Made by a program: the position numbers and the translations under genes. A stretch of DNA of 64,000 bases from Pirellula sp. GTDB lineage: Bacteria; Planctomycetota; Planctomycetia; Pirellulales; Pirellulaceae. A model generated the notes under the pieces. It did not search any database. It was given only the letters and a program-made list of their open reading frames with translations, and was not told the origin of the DNA. Shown piece after piece: positions 26,525 through 35,500 of this stretch. Location of the stretch: NCBI GenBank assembly GCA_021300155.1, contig JAJTID010000021.1:1-64000 (forward strand), in the 5' to 3' direction. The first letter of the stretch is position 1, and every line of letters begins with the position of its first letter.

Positions 26525-28102
26525 ATGGGCCAATTGCGTTTTCGAGTTTTCAATGCGCAGGCTTATGACACCAATATCTGGCAAACTGCATTTGTCTCAG
26601 GGTTGGAAGGGATTCCCTGGGCGAGTCGAAATCGGCTCGACGGCGACACCCTGACGATCGATCGTACGGTGACCGAATCTGGCAAACTGTCTGTTGTTTG
26701 GCCCACGGAAGAGTATGGCCTGCTCCTGCTGTCGACAGCGTCGTTGCGTTGCCAAAGCGAGCCATATGTTTTGCCGCTGGAGCTGGCTCGTGGAACGATC
26801 CATCGCATCCGAGGACGAGCCCTCGATTGGCAACGAATCGGATTGCGTGTGCCCGACTATTTTCACGCCACGATGGACAAGGGGCTGAGTGCCTTTGTCG
26901 ATGCAGTGTTGGCGGTCAACGATTTGAAGCGATGCTCGGAACTTGCACAGCATGCGATTGATCTCGTTGTTTCTGCTTCCAAGCCGCTTGGCCGGGCTTT
27001 TGTGTCGCAATCTTTGCAGGCTCGACATCAGTCAGAAAAACAACTTACCACTCTGCTCGGAGTCAAGCTTACACCCTCAGCCACATGGAAGCTGGACGCT
27101 TCTTCATTGCTACCAGCAATTAATACACTGAATCTGTCGATGGAGATGGGACAAATTGAGGGAGATGTGTGCGGAGATCATTTAAGCGGAGATCATTTAA
27201 AAGTGATCGAGAGCCAATTGGAATGGGCGAGAGACAATTCACTGCGAGTATACGGCGGTCCGCTGCTCAATCTTCAACCACATGCGATCCCGCGTTGGCT
27301 TTATCTTTTCAACGACTTTGAATCTCTGTACGAGGCTTCTTGTAAACATGCGACACAGGTTGTCGAGCGGTTTCGTGGGCAAGTGCATCTTTGGACTGCG
27401 GCGTGCGGGTTGAACACTCCCAATACTCTCGGATTGAGTGATGAGCAAGTTCTTCATTTAGCGGTTGGCGTGATTCAAGCGGTTCGTCGAGCGGATCCGA
27501 AAACTCCAGTGATTGTTACCATCGATTCTCCTTGGGCTGAATACTTGGGGCAGAAAGGTGATGGCATCAGTCCTCTTCATTTCGCTGACGCCTTGGTACG
27601 GGCGGATTTGGGGTTATCCGGTTTGGGCTTAGAGTTGAATCTCAATTATTGGCCACATGGTTCACTGCCACGCGACTTGATTGACTTGTCCGATCTCATC
27701 GATCACTGGAACATCCTTGGGCTCCCTTTGTTGGTGCAGCTCAGCACGCCCAGTTCTGTAGCGAGTGACCCTAAATGCACGTCCAAAGCGTCCGTTGTTT
27801 CCAACTGGAGTTACCCAGTACCGGAAGAATGGGCTGTGCACTCGACACAAGATTCTGGTGCGATCGACCCCGAAAGTGCATTTGAATCAGGCAACGGAAA
27901 CAGCATGGTTCGCCTTCCAATCAATGGATTGGAAGCAGTGCAAATGCTACTGGCAAAGACGAATGTACACGGAATCATCTGGAACCAATTCGAAGATCGC
28001 GAAGAACACGTCTATCAAAACGCAGGTCTTATCGCTGGAGGCGGTCGCAAGCGATCCTTGCTCGACGGCTTGACGAGAATTCGTCAATTGCATGTCCAGT
28101 AA
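26525..28102 (+). CDS. GH10 (endo-xylanase)-like domain protein
   Basis: The ATG at 26525 (MGQLRFRVFNAQ) is the likely start because the homologous part begins there; the upstream open frame overlaps the marR start and reads as noise. 525 residues. The N-terminal half resembles a carbohydrate-binding beta domain. The C-terminal half has the barrel features of GH10: GGPLLNLQPHAIPRWL, VVERFRGQVHLWTAACGLN and GLGLELNLNYWP (the nucleophile-strand position), then NVHGIIWNQFEDRE. In true GH10 the segment after the fourth strand reads W-D-x-x-N-E; here it is LWTAACGLN, without the acid/base glutamate. It may bind rather than cut glycans. No signal peptide is seen. Confidence 0.55.
   Translation: MGQLRFRVFNAQAYDTNIWQTAFVSGLEGIPWASRNRLDGDTLTIDRTVTESGKLSVVWPTEEYGLLLLSTASLRCQSEPYVLPLELARGTIHRIRGRALDWQRIGLRVPDYFHATMDKGLSAFVDAVLAVNDLKRCSELAQHAIDLVVSASKPLGRAFVSQSLQARHQSEKQLTTLLGVKLTPSATWKLDASSLLPAINTLNLSMEMGQIEGDVCGDHLSGDHLKVIESQLEWARDNSLRVYGGPLLNLQPHAIPRWLYLFNDFESLYEASCKHATQVVERFRGQVHLWTAACGLNTPNTLGLSDEQVLHLAVGVIQAVRRADPKTPVIVTIDSPWAEYLGQKGDGISPLHFADALVRADLGLSGLGLELNLNYWPHGSLPRDLIDLSDLIDHWNILGLPLLVQLSTPSSVASDPKCTSKASVVSNWSYPVPEEWAVHSTQDSGAIDPESAFESGNGNSMVRLPINGLEAVQMLLAKTNVHGIIWNQFEDREEHVYQNAGLIAGGGRKRSLLDGLTRIRQLHVQ
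27171..27200 (+). repeat. 15-bp in-frame tandem duplication
   Basis: The unit gcggagatcatttaa is perfectly repeated (27171-27185, 27186-27200), encoding CGDHL then SGDHL inside the GH10-like gene. The reading frame is kept. Confidence 0.85.
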
Positions 28103-28298
28103 TTCAAATGTTGCGTCAGGAGTGCCGGAGATAGTAGCGATCTAGAATACGAGTAGTCGCGTTTTCGATTCGTCTTGGTAGTGTATGTTCTTGTGCTTTC
28201 CGTTGTTGAAAGCGAGTACGCTTCACTACTTCTGAGTCATTCTTGCGGATAGGAAACGGACTGTTTCTGGGTGAGTCTTTGCGTGAGTCTCTAGCATC

Positions 28299-28502
28299 AT
28301 GAGCTTGGCCTCAGTGATTTTGCATTTGATAACCCCGGAATCTGTATCATTGTTTGACCCAATAGAGGAGGGTGTATTCGACCGTCCTGATAATTCCGAA
28401 CTTCTCCACGAATTCCTAATCCATCCAACCAATGCACTAATCGTCGCAATGTCAGATGGACTTCAGTTAAACGGTTTGTTGCATTACTGGACAGTTTGTT
28501 GA
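28299..28502 (+). pseudogene. Truncated GNAT acetyltransferase
   Basis: 67 codons from an ATG at 28299 read like the first third of a small GNAT enzyme: [35 protein letters not shown], then [10 protein letters not shown]. In complete relatives this is followed by the acetyl-CoA binding strand and loop (VVGQ-like, then Q/R-x-x-G-x-G/A). Here the frame changes to unrelated residues and stops at 28500. The fragment sits in the gap before pgk and no later GNAT part is visible, so it is a 3'-deleted remnant. Confidence 0.5.
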
Positions 28503-28561
28503 TTGCATGCACAATACTCCGTGTCACATTCACACACTTCATTGATCAGTTCGGAAATCCC

Positions 28562-29749
28562 ATGGCAAAAAAGAGTATTGCAGCAGTCGATTGCAAAGGA
28601 AAAGTTGTTTTGATGCGAGTGGACTTTAATGTCCCGCAAGATGACAGCGGAGCCATTACCGATGATCGACGGATTCGGATGGCGCTCCCATCCATCGAGT
28701 CGGTGATTTCACGTGGCGGCAAACTTGTGTTGATGAGCCATTTGGGACGTCCGAAAGGAAAGGGGCCGGAACCAGAGTTTTCTTTGAAGCCAACCGCAAT
28801 TCGTCTTGGTGAACTCCTCAATAAGCAAGTCGTCTTCGCAGGAGACACCGTCGGACCCGAGGCAGAGAGTGCAGTAAGGGCTCTCCACGATGGGGAGATT
28901 GTGGTGCTGGAAAACGTTCGCTTCAATCCAGGTGAAAAGACTGGAGATGCGGAGTTTGCTGGCAAGCTTGCAAGCTGGGCTGACATCTATTGCAACGATG
29001 CATTCGGTACCTGCCATCGCGAAGAAGCGTCTATGGTGGCTGTTCCTCTCGCTATGGGTAACAAGCCAAAGGTCGTTGGATTCTTGGTCGAAAAGGAGAT
29101 CAAGTATCTTAGCGATACCATTGCGAATCCTGCAAGACCTTTCGTTGCCATCCTGGGTGGAGCCAAAGTCAGCGACAAGATCAACGTCATCAATAATCTC
29201 CTCAGTGTTTGCGACCAAGTGATCATAGGCGGTGCAATGGCATACACATTCTCTTTGGCCCAAGGAGGATCTACCGGTAAGAGTTTGGTTGAGAAAGAAA
29301 AAGTTGAACTCGCCAAAGAGTTGATTGCAAAGGGAGGCGACAAATTGGTGCTGCCTCTGGATACGCATTGCGGTGACGATTTCAAATCGACTTGTAACAA
29401 GATCGTTGTTGATTCGGGCAAGATTCCAGATGGTTGGGAAGGGCTGGACATCGGTCCGAAATCTGCCGAAGCGTTTTCGAAAATCGTTCGAGCAGCCAAA
29501 ACGGTAGTCTGGAACGGTCCGATGGGAGTTTTCGAAATGCCTCCGTTTGATCAGGGAACCATCGCAGTTGCAAAAGCCATCGCTGAGGGAGATGCCGTGA
29601 GCATCATCGGTGGCGGGGATAGCGCAGCGGCGATCGAACAACTCGGGTTTGCTGATTCCGTAACTCATGTTAGTACGGGTGGAGGTGCTAGCCTCCAAAT
29701 GCTCGAGGGAGAGAAGTTTAAAGCCGTCGAAATTCTCGACGAAGCATAG
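28562..29749 (+). CDS. pgk: Phosphoglycerate kinase
   Basis: The ATG at 28562 (MAKKS) is chosen; the frame is open upstream but conserved sequence begins here. 395 residues, the usual length. It transfers phosphate between 1,3-bisphosphoglycerate and ADP in glycolysis. Visible motifs are LMRVDFNVP, the substrate arginine loop [27 protein letters not shown], the domain-hinge [11 protein letters not shown], and the nucleotide site [11 protein letters not shown] and [13 protein letters not shown] with [16 protein letters not shown]. No gap or triosephosphate isomerase gene adjoins it. A strong hairpin follows at 29794-29822. Confidence 0.97.
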   Translation: MAKKSIAAVDCKGKVVLMRVDFNVPQDDSGAITDDRRIRMALPSIESVISRGGKLVLMSHLGRPKGKGPEPEFSLKPTAIRLGELLNKQVVFAGDTVGPEAESAVRALHDGEIVVLENVRFNPGEKTGDAEFAGKLASWADIYCNDAFGTCHREEASMVAVPLAMGNKPKVVGFLVEKEIKYLSDTIANPARPFVAILGGAKVSDKINVINNLLSVCDQVIIGGAMAYTFSLAQGGSTGKSLVEKEKVELAKELIAKGGDKLVLPLDTHCGDDFKSTCNKIVVDSGKIPDGWEGLDIGPKSAEAFSKIVRAAKTVVWNGPMGVFEMPPFDQGTIAVAKAIAEGDAVSIIGGGDSAAAIEQLGFADSVTHVSTGGGASLQMLEGEKFKAVEILDEA

Positions 29750-29793
29750 ATCACTGGACCAGCATTAAGGTCACTTCTCTCTGAGGCTCAATA

Positions 29794-29822
29794 AAGCTGC
29801 GTCATGTGGATTGACGCAGCTT
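29794..29822 (+). terminator. Hairpin downstream of pgk
   Basis: The stem aagctgcgtca (29794-29804) pairs perfectly with tgacgcagctt (29812-29822) around a seven-base loop, 45 bases after the pgk stop. There is no T tract behind it, so it may be a factor-assisted terminator or an mRNA 3' stabiliser. A second, shorter stem (ttttcggt/accgaaaa) is at 29884-29904. Confidence 0.5.
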
Positions 29823-29993
29823 CAAGCAAAATGGGTGCGAGTTCAAAAAGCCCAGGCTTCCTATCTTGCCTAATGCGATCTTTTTTTCGGTAACCAACCG
29901 AAAATCTTCTCCTTGTCGAATAATCGTCGCAATCGCTGCCGATGGAATGGATACACCTAACCTTCACGACTGAGAACTTCATCCTACCCAACT

Positions 29994-32900
29994 ATGCGAT
30001 TGGCCTCTGTCCTTTTGCTGTCATTCATTATCCCCGCGACCCTGCTAGGGTGTTCGCGTACGCGCTATCGTACTGCAGCAGACCGAGACACGTATCGCAT
30101 TATTCAGGAGAAGTCTCTCTGTCTGCAAGACAAGGTGGACGCCAACTACACGATTCGTCCGGACTCCCGCTCTCGTTTCTTTGACGCCACCAATCCTGAC
30201 TGCCCGCAGTTGCCTGTCCCAAGACCGGTTCTTTACGGCTATTCGTTGCCACCATTGGCGAGTGATTCCAATGGCTGCAATCCACCTTGGTGCAATTCTC
30301 CGAACTTGGGCCTGGTTTCCCAAGAGCAGACGACCGACTCGAAGGTCGACGTTCCTGATCCGATAGGCGCTACAACTGCAACTACCCCAACCACGAAACC
30401 AACTGAATCCCCTGTGGGCCCCGGAGGAGTGGTACACGCTAGTTTTAACTCGGACGGTTATGACTTGAACGGTACTGTTACTTTGGCCGAAGAGCCAATG
30501 CCAACGAGTGAGACTAGGTCTTCATCGAGATCGACTAGTGGAATCAACAGGGTCAAAGTTCCTGTGCAAGCATGGACAGCGATCCCTGAGAGTTGTATCG
30601 GTCGAATGATGGAATTTAACTCGATTCAGGAAGAGTATGAGTTCACTTTTTCAAAGCCCTATCGATCGAACTCCGATGAGAATTCCGATTTGCCCGGTAC
30701 AGCAGATTCACGTGCCATTCGACGACTCACTTTGGCTAACCTTATGGAGCTAACTTCAATCAATAGTCGCGAATATCAAGCGAGGAAGGAAGTGCTTTTC
30801 CGCACGGCGCTTGCATTAACGAGACAGAGGTTTCAATTCGAATTGAATCCATCGCAGTTCGGAAATGGGACTGCCGCAAACTATCGGCATCTACGACAAG
30901 GTGGAGTTACGAATGATCGACTTGCGGTGCCATCTGGGGTTGGTGTCGAGAAAACATTGGCAACAGGAGGTGAGTTTCTCGCACGCTTTGCCAATAGTAT
31001 TGTATTGACCTTCAATGGCCCGTCAGGCTTCGCAACAGATGTTGGGTCTGAAATGATTTTCGACTTCCAGCAGACTATTTTTCAACGGGACATTCGGTTT
31101 GAGTTGCTGACGCAAACGGAACGCGACGTAGTCTACGCCACTCGTGACTATCTGCGATTTCGCAAGCAACTCTTTCGCGACATTTCGAACCAGTATTACA
31201 ACCTACTTCTCAACTATCGAAACGTTGAGATCAACGCACAAGACTACTTTACCAACCTTCGCGGATTTCTACAGAGCCAGGCTGAGTATCGCACCGCAGA
31301 GAAGATCCCCAGGATTCAAGTGGATCAGTTCGAACAAAACGTGCTTCGCGCCAGAGGTAATCTTGTCAACAATTGTTTCACACTCGAGGCTGCATTCGAC
31401 CAACTCAAACTGCGCATGGGGCTTCCAACGGAGATGCCTCTTTACCTAGATCTCCACGAACTCGAGTCGATCTCATTGAAGGATGAACTGAGCGTTGCGA
31501 GGCAGATGATCACTAGAGCAAGAAGTGAATTACTAATCGCTCGCAACGCCAATGTCATCGATGCGACTACCCTAGCGAACGTCGCTGAAGTACTTGCAGA
31601 TCGAATGGATAAAATACTGCGAATTCAAAAGCGCATGGATGAAGCTCAACGAGAATTGGAACCGAGCATCGATCAAACGGACTACGACCGCAGCAATGCG
31701 GCAGTAGAGAATGCACTTGAGGAGTTAATGCAATTACAGCACTTGCTACAGATCCTTGGGACACGTATGCAAGTGGACGTTTTGCGAGCTGAGCTAAACA
31801 AGCAAATTCAATCAGAGACACCTGCACCACCATTGCGAGTTCTCATTCGTGCAATCGAACTGTCTGTCGCAGAACTGCAGGTTATCGACCTAGCAATGGA
31901 TGGTAGCACATTTGAATCTAATCCCAGAAAGAGTCAGTATGAGGCTGAGAGGCGTAAATTGGGAGAAGAGCTTACCAAGCTAACCAAGTTTATTGACGAC
32001 ATATCTGAAGAATTGCGATCTCAAACCGACCTAACGAAAGCTGTAACGATTGAACAAATACCTGCCCGGACGCAAGAAGCAGTGAAGTTGGTCGAAGGAC
32101 TGGAACGCTTGGCTGCAGGTGTTACAGCGGGGGTGATTCCGGCCGAGGGAGACGGTATTCCATCCAAAGTACTGGCAACGGTCGATAAGACCATTGAGCT
32201 GAGTGATAAACTACTTCAATTGGGCCCCGATGGATGGAAAGAGATTGAACTCGATCACGATGAAGCGTTGTTGACAGGTCTTGTACAACGATTGGATCTG
32301 ATGAATCAGCGGGGGGATCTAGCGGATGCCTGGCGGCAAATCAAGCTTGCGGGGGACGACTTAAAGTCCATCGTTGATCTTCGAGCCACTCAATTCTTGA
32401 GGACCAAAACTGGCAGCGACAATCCGTTCGATTTCAGCTTTGACGATAGCGAAACTCGTCTGAGTGTTGCATTGGATACTCCGCTCAACAGGCGATTGCA
32501 GCGAAACAATTTTCGATTGGCATTGATCAACTACAACGTCGGTTTGAGAAATTTGATGGCGTTGGAGGACGGAATCAAGCTCGATGTTCGAGAAGACCTG
32601 CGCCAACTCGCATTGGATCGCAGCCAGTACTCGATCGCGGTTGCGAGTGCGGCTCTTGCGAACGAACGGGTGATAAGCACAAAGCTTCGATTACAATTGG
32701 GAGTGCAGAACGTCGCGGCACGTGACTTTTTGGAGTCACAACAGGCGTATACCAACTCATTGTTGGCGATTGCAAGACAGCACGTGAACTACATTACAGA
32801 TCGCATCGAGTTGTTCTTTGATCTCGAAGCGTTCGATGTCGATGCGTGCGGTTATTGGCCGGGGGTAACGCAAGACTATGGACCACAAGTAAACACAGAC

Positions 32901-33011
32901 TTCCCTGCCGAGAATCCTCGCCCCTATGATACATTGCCGCCAAACGTTCGTTACTCGCCAGCCGTTCGACAAATGGAAAAAATTGGACCTGGTTCAGCAG
33001 AAGTGCGATAA
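29994..33011 (+). CDS. TolC-like outer membrane lipoprotein with long helical insertion
   Basis: 1005 residues, about twice the size of typical TolC/OprM-type channels. It starts with a lipoprotein signal (MRLASVLLLSFIIPATLLGC, lipobox cysteine at 20). A Pro/Thr-rich linker runs to about 190. Outer membrane efflux type helices cover about 230-500 (DYLRFRKQLFRDISNQYYNLLLNYRN; EYRTAEKIPRIQVDQFEQNV) and return near 820-970 (NNFRLALINYNVGLRNLMALED; LESQQAYTNSLLAIARQ). In between lie about 300 residues of charged helical sequence. It should form a trimeric exit duct for an export pump. No inner-membrane pump or adaptor gene is adjacent. Confidence 0.75.
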   Translation: MRLASVLLLSFIIPATLLGCSRTRYRTAADRDTYRIIQEKSLCLQDKVDANYTIRPDSRSRFFDATNPDCPQLPVPRPVLYGYSLPPLASDSNGCNPPWCNSPNLGLVSQEQTTDSKVDVPDPIGATTATTPTTKPTESPVGPGGVVHASFNSDGYDLNGTVTLAEEPMPTSETRSSSRSTSGINRVKVPVQAWTAIPESCIGRMMEFNSIQEEYEFTFSKPYRSNSDENSDLPGTADSRAIRRLTLANLMELTSINSREYQARKEVLFRTALALTRQRFQFELNPSQFGNGTAANYRHLRQGGVTNDRLAVPSGVGVEKTLATGGEFLARFANSIVLTFNGPSGFATDVGSEMIFDFQQTIFQRDIRFELLTQTERDVVYATRDYLRFRKQLFRDISNQYYNLLLNYRNVEINAQDYFTNLRGFLQSQAEYRTAEKIPRIQVDQFEQNVLRARGNLVNNCFTLEAAFDQLKLRMGLPTEMPLYLDLHELESISLKDELSVARQMITRARSELLIARNANVIDATTLANVAEVLADRMDKILRIQKRMDEAQRELEPSIDQTDYDRSNAAVENALEELMQLQHLLQILGTRMQVDVLRAELNKQIQSETPAPPLRVLIRAIELSVAELQVIDLAMDGSTFESNPRKSQYEAERRKLGEELTKLTKFIDDISEELRSQTDLTKAVTIEQIPARTQEAVKLVEGLERLAAGVTAGVIPAEGDGIPSKVLATVDKTIELSDKLLQLGPDGWKEIELDHDEALLTGLVQRLDLMNQRGDLADAWRQIKLAGDDLKSIVDLRATQFLRTKTGSDNPFDFSFDDSETRLSVALDTPLNRRLQRNNFRLALINYNVGLRNLMALEDGIKLDVREDLRQLALDRSQYSIAVASAALANERVISTKLRLQLGVQNVAARDFLESQQAYTNSLLAIARQHVNYITDRIELFFDLEAFDVDACGYWPGVTQDYGPQVNTDFPAENPRPYDTLPPNVRYSPAVRQMEKIGPGSAEVR

Positions 33012-33055
33012 GGCTCTAGCCGAGCAAAGTCCAGCGAATTGTAGTAACTCGTGAA

Positions 33056-33544
33056 ATGAACGCGAATGCACTCGATCCCAATTCCGATGAAGCCACCGCT
33101 TATCACGAAGCAGGGCATGCGGTCGTGGCCCTTGTTCTCGGGCGTCCTGTGGAAAAAGTAACCATCCGCGAGAACACGCTTCGTCTCGGCCAAGTGCAAA
33201 TGAGCAATCGACGAGGGACACCAATCAAAGATGAAATTGAAGTACAAGCGCTCATCTTGCTCGCTGGCGTTGTCAGCGAAGCGCGTCGAACAGGTGAGTA
33301 CAATTGGCGAGGTGCCCAACAGGACATGCAGGGGGTTAGGCGTCTAGCACGGTTTCGAGCATCAACGGAGAAGCAGGAAGAGCGTCTTCAACAGCGTTGG
33401 CTGGACAAAGCAGAGTATTTGCTGGACGATGAACCGACATGGAGAGCCATCACGGAAGTCGCGCGAGAACTTCTTGAGAAGAAGTCTCTGAGTGGGCGAG
33501 CCGTCGCGCAAATATTGGAGATATGTACAAGAGACTCCATATAA
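33056..33544 (+). CDS. Stand-alone M41 (FtsH-type) zinc peptidase domain
   Basis: 162 residues. The zinc motif HEAGH is at residues 17-21 in the context ATAYHEAGHAVVALVLG, as in FtsH. The third ligand expected in M41 is present as Asp90 in RGAQQDMQGVRRLAR, which mirrors the FtsH G-A-x-x-D-hydrophobic-x-x-A-x-x-x-A-R. The AAA+ ATPase and membrane helices of FtsH are absent, so it is a single peptidase domain. Such orphans are known but uncharacterised. It lies 44 bases after the tolC-like gene and may be co-transcribed. Confidence 0.75.
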   Translation: MNANALDPNSDEATAYHEAGHAVVALVLGRPVEKVTIRENTLRLGQVQMSNRRGTPIKDEIEVQALILLAGVVSEARRTGEYNWRGAQQDMQGVRRLARFRASTEKQEERLQQRWLDKAEYLLDDEPTWRAITEVARELLEKKSLSGRAVAQILEICTRDSI

Positions 33545-33576
33545 TCCGAGTCTGAGAACAACTAATGGAGACGAGC

Positions 33577-33885
33577 ATGCACTTTCTACTGCTATATGAC
33601 TATGTTCCAGATATTTTGGAGCGACGTGGCCCACACCGGTCGGAGCATCTGCGCCTGGCTTGGGAGGCGAACGAGCAGGGTACGCTAGTTCTTGCCGGAG
33701 CCGTTGCTGACCCAGTCGACGGCGCAGTGTTTATCTTTGATTGCGAAGAGGAATCAAAAGTTCGCGAGTTTGCCCTTAACGACCCATACGTGAAGCACGG
33801 GTTAGTCACACAGTGGAAAGTTCGCCCGTGGACCACTGTTGTCGGCAAGGACGCGAAAACGCCTGTGCGGGCAGTCGGTCTCTAG
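33577..33885 (+). CDS. YciI-like protein
   Basis: The ATG at 33577 (MHFLLLYDYV) is favoured by ggag eight bases upstream; an ATG at 33565 is in the same frame. 102 residues. It has the ferredoxin-like dimeric barrel pattern of YciI: MHFLLLYDYVPDILERRGPHRSEHL with the conserved R-x-x-H, then GTLVLAGAVADPVDGAVFIF and FALNDPYVKHGLVTQWKVRPW. Family members are small cytoplasmic enzymes or stability factors with a His-Asp pair; the substrate is unknown. It ends four bases into the convergent O-antigen ligase gene. Confidence 0.85.
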   Translation: MHFLLLYDYVPDILERRGPHRSEHLRLAWEANEQGTLVLAGAVADPVDGAVFIFDCEEESKVREFALNDPYVKHGLVTQWKVRPWTTVVGKDAKTPVRAVGL

Positions 33886-35261
33886 GAATCGTGTGATCCG
33901 AGATTGGCTGTAGCTTCGACGAGATCGTCGCGAAACACTTGAGATAAGCCTAGCGATATCATGAGGATGGTGTACTCAATCGATGAGAACGACACTTCGT
34001 GAAAAGCCATCTGAATGGCATGAACAGCGACCATACAAAAGCAAAGGACGGCAGAACTCTTTGCGACCCCGCTTGATAAAGGATGGGTCCAATTGACCCA
34101 TGCGTTGCGAACAAGTCCAATCGAAGCAACTACAAAGAGCAATGCACCTACCAATCCGAGGTCGACGAGTAGACTCAAGTAAGAATTGTGATGCACGTAG
34201 CCACGAATGGACTCTAAACGAATGTTGGTTGTCCGATCATCAAGATAGGGGCGATTCTGCACTTGGAACTGGTTGAAACCGAACCCAGCTAGCGGTCGAT
34301 CCTTGAACATCTCCATCGAAACATAAGCGAACGCACCTCGCATACGCGTGCTTTCTAGTGTTTCCGCTTCACCATACTCGCGTTTGAATGCGACTAGATT
34401 TGGTCCCACCAGAACCCCACCGATCGCTACGGAGAACACAAGAGCCCCAAGCCCCAATGTTCGGGCTTTTCCTCGAAGAAGGGTAGCCAGAAGAATGACA
34501 ACGATCGCGCCTGCTCCCAACCAAATACTGCGAGTATATGTCAATAGTATGGCTAACATGAAAAGTGGCGTAAGGCATGCTGCGAGCAACCATGCCCATC
34601 GTTGCCTAGCATAAAGCCAGACTGGAAATACCCAAAGAACTACCAAACAGAAGTTCAAACACATCCCTAATCGCACAGACTGAAGCATCGGCCCGCGGGC
34701 TCGGCCGAAGTGAATTCCCAGTGTCGGATCCCCAATGAAGCTTGGAAATACCAAGGACCATTGCTTCGTAATTTCCAGAACAGCAGTCAGACTCAGATAG
34801 ACACCGAATACCAAAATAATCACAACCGCCGGCCACAATGTCCCTGGGCGAATCTCGGAATGACGAATGAGAAGAAACAAGAACGTTGGGGTCAAATAGC
34901 CATTGATCAGGTGCATCACCGTGGAAGGTTGTCCACTAATTTCTTCACCGATGGGAGTCGTGATGGTGCGGAGAACGAGCCACGCTAGAAAGAGAAAGAG
35001 CCAAATGTCGCTCCCCTTTGGGGACCGCGGCTTCGCTTTGCCCGTCCAAAGATCGTATCCATACTGCAGAATTAGAACAAGCAGCCATGCTCGATCCACC
35101 GTTAGCGACAATCCTGCAACATTGATTTGGGCAAACTCAGGAGGGAAAACACTGGTGGCAATCAGAAAAATGGCGCTGCCAATGAGCACGTTGTGGTAGC
35201 GTACTAACACAAATGCCCAAATCAACATGGCCAATCCCATCAGCCCAGCCACTAACTCCAC
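33882..35261 (-). CDS. O-antigen ligase/polymerase family membrane protein
   Basis: 459 residues with about 11-12 hydrophobic segments. The family region is the large periplasmic loop and flanks: RMRGAFAYVSMEMFKDRPLAGFGFNQFQ and then GYVHHNSYLSLLVDLGLVGALLF. The latter holds the H-N-x-x-L signature of Wzy/WaaL proteins. It joins or polymerises polysaccharide on a lipid carrier at the inner membrane. The next two genes, in the opposite orientation, are a polysaccharide deacetylase and a glycosyltransferase, supporting a role in exopolysaccharide or lipopolysaccharide assembly. Confidence 0.88.
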   Translation of the reverse strand: MELVAGLMGLAMLIWAFVLVRYHNVLIGSAIFLIATSVFPPEFAQINVAGLSLTVDRAWLLVLILQYGYDLWTGKAKPRSPKGSDIWLFLFLAWLVLRTITTPIGEEISGQPSTVMHLINGYLTPTFLFLLIRHSEIRPGTLWPAVVIILVFGVYLSLTAVLEITKQWSLVFPSFIGDPTLGIHFGRARGPMLQSVRLGMCLNFCLVVLWVFPVWLYARQRWAWLLAACLTPLFMLAILLTYTRSIWLGAGAIVVILLATLLRGKARTLGLGALVFSVAIGGVLVGPNLVAFKREYGEAETLESTRMRGAFAYVSMEMFKDRPLAGFGFNQFQVQNRPYLDDRTTNIRLESIRGYVHHNSYLSLLVDLGLVGALLFVVASIGLVRNAWVNWTHPLSSGVAKSSAVLCFCMVAVHAIQMAFHEVSFSSIEYTILMISLGLSQVFRDDLVEATANLGSHDS

Positions 35262-35500
35262 AAATCACTCCTTGCGTGGAATCCAATACGGAACCTCGCG
35301 TAGGGTATCGGCATTTTCTTGCAGTTCCATGGAAAGACTCCGCCGTCGAGGAACAATCGATACGGCATAACCGTTACGACCCGAAAAGACGACGCCGATC
35401 GTCAATGTTCTCTTTCTAAATCGAATTCTTCAATTGGCACAATCGGGATAACAAGGAATTTTTAAGCGGACTCAAGTTTGCTGAAATAGGAGAATGAACC

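Noticed and set aside
35436-35453. Possible sigma-54 promoter (ttggcac with a downstream element)
   Set aside because: The -24 part fits but the -12 GC element is missing at the required distance.
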